NCBI RefSeq assembly: GCF_000607165.1 | Contig: NZ_JFZG01000011.1 | Span: 1 to 64,000, forward strand | Direction: 5' to 3' | DNA: 64,000 bases | Origin: Ralstonia pickettii | GTDB lineage: Bacteria > Pseudomonadota > Gammaproteobacteria > Burkholderiales > Burkholderiaceae | In this document: one piece after another, positions 60,543 through 64,000 of the stretch | Position numbering within the stretch: the first letter of the stretch is position 1 | Layout of the letters: every line of letters starts with the position of its first letter | Made by a program: the position numbers and the translations under genes | The notes under the pieces: model-generated | Told to the model about the DNA's origin: nothing | Seen by the model: only the letters and a program-made list of their open reading frames with translations | Database searches by the model: none

Positions 60543-60569
60543 TATATGTAATTAATGCAGTTACATATA
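60543..60569 (-). promoter_or_regulatory. Probable operator upstream of the oxidoreductase
   Basis: TATATGTAA (60543-60551) and TTACATATA (60561-60569) form a perfect 9-bp inverted repeat with a 9-bp spacer. It starts 40 bp upstream of the start codon at 60503, where a repressor would block the promoter. The neighbouring Rrf2 protein is the natural candidate. Confidence 0.65.
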
Positions 60570-60602
60570 GGGGTAAAAAAATAGGCCGACGTAGTGGCCT
60601 GG

Positions 60603-61040
60603 CTAGGCTCGACGGCGGCGGCGTTGTGCGTGTCCCACCTCGTTGAGGATGCTGGCGATGGTTTGCGCGGCAAGCTCGGCTTCCAACGCGGCTTGCGCGC
60701 GCTCCGTCACGCGCTCCAGTACGCCGGTGATCTCGCGGCCGACCTCGCACGCCGGGTTGGGTGCATTGGGCGGCAGCGCAATCAGCACCGGAGATTCCAC
60801 CACACGAAAGACGTCCAGCAGCGTGATGCGGTCTGCCGGTCGTGCCAGCGTGGCGCCGCCCGTCGCGCCCATCTGCGAGGTCACGAAACCGGCTTCAGCC
60901 AGCTGCGCCACCAGACGCCGGATGAGCGCGGGGTTGGTTCCCACGCTGCCCGCGATCAGCGACGACGGCACCGGCCCCTCCGCGCTGGCAAGCAGGGTGA
61001 GGATATGCACGGCGACGGCGAAGCGGCTGCTGGTGGACAT
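60603..61040 (-). CDS. Rrf2 family transcriptional regulator
   Basis: 145 aa. The N-terminal winged helix includes SSRFAVAVHILTLLASAEGPVPSSLIAGSVGTNPALIRRLVAQLAEAGFV, the YwnA/CymR-type Rrf2 form. Only one cysteine is present (ACEVG), so there is no [2Fe-2S] cluster set as in IscR or NsrR. A perfect inverted repeat (61054-61080) lies 13 bp before ATG 61040 and may be its own operator, different in sequence from the one at 60543. Confidence 0.85.
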   Translation of the reverse strand: MSTSSRFAVAVHILTLLASAEGPVPSSLIAGSVGTNPALIRRLVAQLAEAGFVTSQMGATGGATLARPADRITLLDVFRVVESPVLIALPPNAPNPACEVGREITGVLERVTERAQAALEAELAAQTIASILNEVGHAQRRRRRA

Positions 61041-61053
61041 GGTGGTGAATGCA

Positions 61054-61080
61054 AAAGTGTAACCATGGTAGATACACTTT
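61054..61080 (-). promoter_or_regulatory. Inverted repeat upstream of the Rrf2 gene
   Basis: AAAGTGTA (61054-61061) and TACACTTT (61073-61080) are perfect reverse complements with an 11-bp spacer that itself contains CCATGG. It is positioned as an autoregulatory site for the Rrf2 gene. Confidence 0.55.
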
Positions 61081-61113
61081 GACGCGCGGTCAACCCCGTG
61101 GCACGCGTGCGCT

Positions 61114-61758
61114 TCAGAAGGCGGAGGCCAGTGCGGTGGCCCGTGCTTTGGCATCTGCTTTGGCGGCCGCCAGCACATCGGGCGTGGTGAGCGTGGGCGC
61201 TGCACTGATCTCGGCCACGTCTTCAATGCCCAGGAAGCGCAGCCAGCGGCGCAGATAAGGTTTCTGGAAATCGTCCGGCGATTCGCTCGCGCCTTCGGTG
61301 TGCGCGGCGTAAGCACCGGCGCTGGCGTAGATGAGGGCCGCCTTCTTGCCCGAGAGCAGCGCCTGATAGCCCGTGGCCGGCGACCAACTCCAGTTCTGCC
61401 CCGGCAGCGTCACCACATCAATGAAGTGCTTGAGCCGATAGGGCACTCCAAAATTCCACATCGGTACAGAGAATAGATAGTGGTCTGCCGCGTTGAAACG
61501 CTGCGACAGCGCCACCGCGCGCTGCCATTGCGCCTGCTGTTCCGCCGTGGCGTTCTGGGTGCGCAGGACTGCAAACTTGGCGCCGATCATGTCGGCGTCG
61601 AATTCGGGCAGGTCGATGCCCTTGCTCCACAAGTCGATCGTGTCGATCTCGTGGCCTGGGTGCGCGGTGCGGTAGGCGTCGAGAAACTGCTTTGCCACGT
61701 CGATGGAATGGGACAGCGCTTTCATGGGCGAGGCTTCGATATAGAGCAGGCGGGTCAT
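61114..61758 (-). CDS. azoR: FMN-dependent NADH-azoreductase
   Basis: 214 aa flavodoxin-like fold: LLYIEASPMKALSHSIDVAKQFLDAYR (FMN phosphate loop), the PMWNFGVPYRLKHFIDVVTLPG motif and the ASAGAY loop typical of AcpD/AzoR. It reduces azo dyes or, more probably in vivo, quinones with NADH. GGAG precedes ATG 61758. It is the second gene after the SugE-like gene on the minus strand, behind a divergent HxlR regulator. Confidence 0.9.
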   Translation of the reverse strand: MTRLLYIEASPMKALSHSIDVAKQFLDAYRTAHPGHEIDTIDLWSKGIDLPEFDADMIGAKFAVLRTQNATAEQQAQWQRAVALSQRFNAADHYLFSVPMWNFGVPYRLKHFIDVVTLPGQNWSWSPATGYQALLSGKKAALIYASAGAYAAHTEGASESPDDFQKPYLRRWLRFLGIEDVAEISAAPTLTTPDVLAAAKADAKARATALASAF

Positions 61759-61778
61759 GATGGGCTCCAGGTGCGGTC

Positions 61779-62108
61779 TTACGCCGCGTTGAAGAAATTG
61801 AGGCCGACGGTGCCTGCAATCACCAGCCCGATGCAGGCCAGGCGCGCGGGCTGCATGCTCTCGCCAAACAGCACGATGCCGAGCACGGTCACCCCCACCG
61901 AGCCGATGCCCGTCCAGACCGCATAGGCGGTGCCGGCGGGCAGGCCGCGCATGGCATGCGTAAGCAGGAAGACGCTGGCAAGCGCCGTCACGATGCCGAG
62001 CACGCTGGGGATGGGGCGCGTCCACCCCTGCGCGAACTTGAGCGAGATCGCCATGGCGATCTCCACTGCGCCGGCTGCCAGCAGCCAAAGCCAAGCGGTT
62101 TGAAGCAT
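61779..62108 (-). CDS. sugE: SMR family transporter, SugE/Gdx-like
   Basis: 109 aa with four helices. The central Glu16 (GAVEIAMA) is the membrane-embedded SMR carboxylate. GTAYAVWTGIGSVGVTVLGIVLFGES matches the SugE/Gdx branch, which exports guanidinium or quaternary ammonium compounds in exchange for protons. A GGGAGG Shine-Dalgarno precedes ATG 62108. It is first in a predicted operon with azoR, divergent from the HxlR-type gene. I see no guanidine riboswitch in its leader. Confidence 0.85.
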   Translation of the reverse strand: MLQTAWLWLLAAGAVEIAMAISLKFAQGWTRPIPSVLGIVTALASVFLLTHAMRGLPAGTAYAVWTGIGSVGVTVLGIVLFGESMQPARLACIGLVIAGTVGLNFFNAA

Positions 62109-62203
62109 GGAGCCTCCCAGGGGAATGTCCGCTGCCCGGGCGGCAAGCGGATGCGTTGCGATGCACCCAGAGTAAGGATGGGGCGACGCGGCAACAAGTA
62201 CGC

Positions 62204-62213
62204 ACCTCGAGGT
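62204..62213. promoter_or_regulatory. Palindrome between sugE-azoR and the HxlR gene
   Basis: ACCTCGAGGT is a perfect 10-bp palindrome with outer AGT (62197-62199) and ACT (62218-62220) also symmetric about the centre. It is a candidate HxlR site 96 bp upstream of sugE. Confidence 0.4.
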
Positions 62214-62348
62214 AACCACTAGGAACGGTGCGGGTATGGCGCGTGGGCCATCGTTCCTCGTTGCGCATGTGCTTCACCCCGGCCGCGTTGCGGGGCGGCA
62301 CGATTGGCGGTACGGTCACGCGTATCCCAATCGTGTTCCGGAGGCCCC

Positions 62349-62750
62349 ATGGCGGACAACATGGCCCCGTCCTCATCTCCATCGCCGGAAGGCCGCCCTG
62401 AAGGCACCACTGGCGCTTGCCCTTCCACGCGCGCGCTGGAACTGGTGGCCGGCAAATGGGCGCTGCGCATCTTCCCGGCACTGGAAAACGGCCCCGTGCG
62501 CAACAACGAAGTCCTGCGCCGCGTGGGCGACGGCATCTCGCAGAAAATGCTCACGCAAACACTGCGCGAGCTGGAAGCCAACGGCCTCATCCTGCGCACC
62601 ATCTACGACAGCGTTCCGCCGCACGTCGAATACCGGCTCAGCCCGCTGGGCGAATCCCTCAACCGCACGCTCGTCGGCTTGGACGACTGGGTGCGCGCGC
62701 ATTGGCCCGAAATGGAACGGATTCGAAAAAGCCAGGTCGATTCCGATTGA
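62349..62750 (+). CDS. HxlR family transcriptional regulator
   Basis: 133 aa winged helix: ALELVAGKWALRIFPALENGPVRNNEVLRRVGDGISQKMLTQTLRELEANGLI and the wing HVEYRLSPLGESL. HxlR proteins often sense electrophiles or quinones via cysteine. Here the only Cys (TGACPSTRA, near residue 24) is at the N-terminus, the position used by YodB-type sensors. It is divergent from sugE-azoR, fitting a quinone/electrophile response. GGAGG precedes ATG 62349. Confidence 0.87.
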   Translation: MADNMAPSSSPSPEGRPEGTTGACPSTRALELVAGKWALRIFPALENGPVRNNEVLRRVGDGISQKMLTQTLRELEANGLILRTIYDSVPPHVEYRLSPLGESLNRTLVGLDDWVRAHWPEMERIRKSQVDSD

Positions 62751-62814
62751 CATCTGCGCGATCTGCCGGACGTTGTGTGCAGATGCAGCATTTTTCCGAT
62801 AGTATTCGGGGCCC

Positions 62815-63342
62815 ATGTTTGTGACGACTCTCTTCTCTGCCTTGCCGACGTTGTCTCGCGCCACTGCGCGGGGCGTGCTGTCGCGCGTGCGCGGCGTACG
62901 TTGGATCGTCACGATCTGGTGCCTGTTGTTTACGGTCTCGGTGTTCTCGGCCACGCATTTCCCTGATGGCCAGGCTGCGGACGACGCGCTGGAAGCCATC
63001 GAAGCCGTGGTCGACGATATCCCGGGCGATGCACTGCCGGCAGCCAAATCCAACAAGGGTTTCGAGCGCGCCATCAAGGTCGCACTCGGCAAGGCGGTCA
63101 AGCAGCCTGGCCAGTGCTTCAGCGTTGAACATTGGGTTGCGCATGCATCCGATGCGCCGGACATGCCCACGAGCAGCGCCGCCGCCCCTGATCACCCCAG
63201 CGATGCGCCGGAACTCTGGCTGCCGCCGCCGCCCATGGCGTTGATGCCCGGCTTGCGTGTCGCGCGCGTCCGCGTCTCTCTTCCCCCGTTCCAGGCTGGC
63301 CCCACGCCGGCCCCCATGCTGCGTCCGCCCGCACGCGCCTGA
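62815..63342 (+). CDS. Hypothetical membrane-anchored protein upstream of the second efflux locus
   Basis: 175 aa. A basic N-terminus is followed by one hydrophobic segment (about 30-47, WIVTIWCLLFTVSVFSAT). An acidic helix comes next (DDALEAIEAVVDDIPGDALP), then a His/Pro-rich tail (SVEHWVAHASDAPDMP). It is the first gene before a CzcC-type gene, the position held by CzcI in czc operons. CzcI similarity is weak, however, so no family is claimed. A small hairpin TCCGGC-ATTC-GCCGGA (63345-63360) follows the stop. Confidence 0.6.
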   Translation: MFVTTLFSALPTLSRATARGVLSRVRGVRWIVTIWCLLFTVSVFSATHFPDGQAADDALEAIEAVVDDIPGDALPAAKSNKGFERAIKVALGKAVKQPGQCFSVEHWVAHASDAPDMPTSSAAAPDHPSDAPELWLPPPPMALMPGLRVARVRVSLPPFQAGPTPAPMLRPPARA

Positions 63343-63455
63343 TCTCCGGCATTCGCCGGAAACCATCCCTTTGAGTTGCTAGTGCTGCGCCAACTGGTCT
63401 GTTGACCGGCTGGACGTTCGCGCTTGCCTGTTCTTCTTTTTCAGGATGATTTCGG

Positions 63456-64000
63456 ATGTTGTCCAATCAGGATGCGGCCACCCCGCGCCCCGCAGCGGGT
63501 GCGCGCGCGTCGCGACGTGCTGTTCTTTCCGCTGTGCTGGCTGCAATTGCCGTCCACGCCAACGCCGCGCCCCCGGCACCTTCGCCACGTGGTGCCCAGA
63601 CCGGCACCGCACGGGCTGACGAGGCGCTCCCGCAGCCGCGCTACACCTTGCCGCAGTTGCTGGAGCTGGCCCGCGCCAACCACCCGGCGCTCGCCGCTTC
63701 GCAGGCCCAGGTGCAGGCTGCGCAGGCGGGCATCGCCACTGCGCGCGCTTGGCCCAACCCCGAGGTGGAAGCCATGGCCGGCCGCCAGCGTGCCCGCGTG
63801 CCGGGTGCGGCGGAAGGCCGCACGAATAGCGTGTCGATCACGCAAAAGCTCGATTTGCCGTGGCAGCGCGCCGCTCGCAAGCAAGCCGCCGATGCTGCGT
63901 ACGAAGCGTCGCAGGCGACCGCCCGATCCCAGGCGCGCGATGTGGAAGCCGATCTCAAGCTGCGTTTCTACGACGTGGTGCGCCGCGAGGCCGAACAACG
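63456..64000 (+). CDS. CzcC-like TolC-family outer-membrane efflux protein (3' truncated by window)
   Basis: The first 181 residues are visible. After a leader with an atypical N-terminal region (MLSNQDAATPRPAAGARASRRAVLSAVLAAIAVHANAAPP, signal-like) come the TolC signatures LPQLLELARANHPALAASQAQVQAAQAGIATARAWPNPEVEAMAGRQ and KLDLPWQRAARKQAADAAYEA. It is a second outer-membrane factor, distinct from that at 30815. The adaptor and RND pump genes are probably right of the window. The frame is open to the last base. Confidence 0.8.
   Translation, partial: MLSNQDAATPRPAAGARASRRAVLSAVLAAIAVHANAAPPAPSPRGAQTGTARADEALPQPRYTLPQLLELARANHPALAASQAQVQAAQAGIATARAWPNPEVEAMAGRQRARVPGAAEGRTNSVSITQKLDLPWQRAARKQAADAAYEASQATARSQARDVEADLKLRFYDVVRREAEQ

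Noticed and set aside
62109-62348. Guanidine riboswitch upstream of sugE
   Set aside because: I looked for paired hairpins with ACG-type loops and for the longer guanidine-I pattern on the minus strand and found neither. This was by eye, so a covariance model would be needed to close the point.
1-64000. Mobile elements, prophage, CRISPR, rRNA or tRNA genes
   Set aside because: No transposase, integrase, phage structural genes, terminal inverted repeats of IS type, spacer arrays or cloverleaf-like sequence were seen in reading through both strands.

Overview
The window looks like a chromosome or chromid segment of a Ralstonia-type betaproteobacterium (Burkholderiaceae). This is inferred from the uniformly high GC, short intergenic gaps, many ATGA-overlapping gene pairs and the family mix: MocR, LysR and MarR regulators, DUF2917, Czc-type RND efflux and an Nfr-type glycan locus. 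I saw no rRNA, tRNA, CRISPR array, insertion sequence or phage block. Both edges cut genes.

Layout. Positions 1-4400 hold the tail of a secreted repeat protein, a lipoprotein, a DUF1345/AI-2E permease pair and a fosmidomycin-resistance-type MFS exporter. Positions 4400-17700 are metabolic and regulatory genes: an orphan 351-aa protein, a LysE/LysR pair, a small gene behind two perfect LexA-type boxes, hydrolases, a KAS III enzyme, an AraC/hydrolase pair, a LysR/tautomerase pair and an ArsR/SRPBCC pair. Positions 17780-28150 carry several self-contained regulator modules whose operators can be read: a MarR-hydrolase-enoyl-CoA hydratase operon behind a perfect 19-bp inverted repeat, an NrtR regulator divergent from an SPFH/NAD-kinase-like pair, and a MocR regulator whose CTGTTCA repeats reappear 3 kb away between tauD-like and DUF2917 genes. 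Positions 28160-36490 are a metal-resistance island: a two-component system divergent from a small repeat protein plus CzcC, CzcB and CzcA homologues, with a CusR-like palindrome between them. Positions 36500-44600 hold HIT, MFS, TetR, an amino-acid-type binding protein, a 2-hydroxyacid dehydrogenase, a glycine-zipper lipoprotein and a chemoreceptor.

The most notable region is 45283-53720. It is a co-directional cluster encoding an NfrB-like glycosyltransferase with a C-terminal MshEN (c-di-GMP-binding type) domain, an NfrA-like TPR/beta-barrel outer-membrane protein, WecB (UDP-GlcNAc 2-epimerase), a small anchored protein, a DUF2334 polysaccharide-deacetylase-like protein and a clan-A-type glycoside hydrolase. 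Together these supply precursor synthesis, polymerisation, export, modification and cleavage of a predicted ManNAc-type exopolysaccharide. A membrane GGDEF cyclase with an intact I-site lies about 1.2 kb downstream on the other strand. A 685-bp gene-free stretch precedes the cluster and holds a sigma-54-like promoter candidate.

Positions 53700-64000 contain MscS, the GGDEF protein, MntH, a QseBC-type two-component system, an Rrf2/oxidoreductase pair, a HxlR regulator divergent from a sugE-azoR pair, and the start of a second CzcC-type efflux locus running off the right edge.
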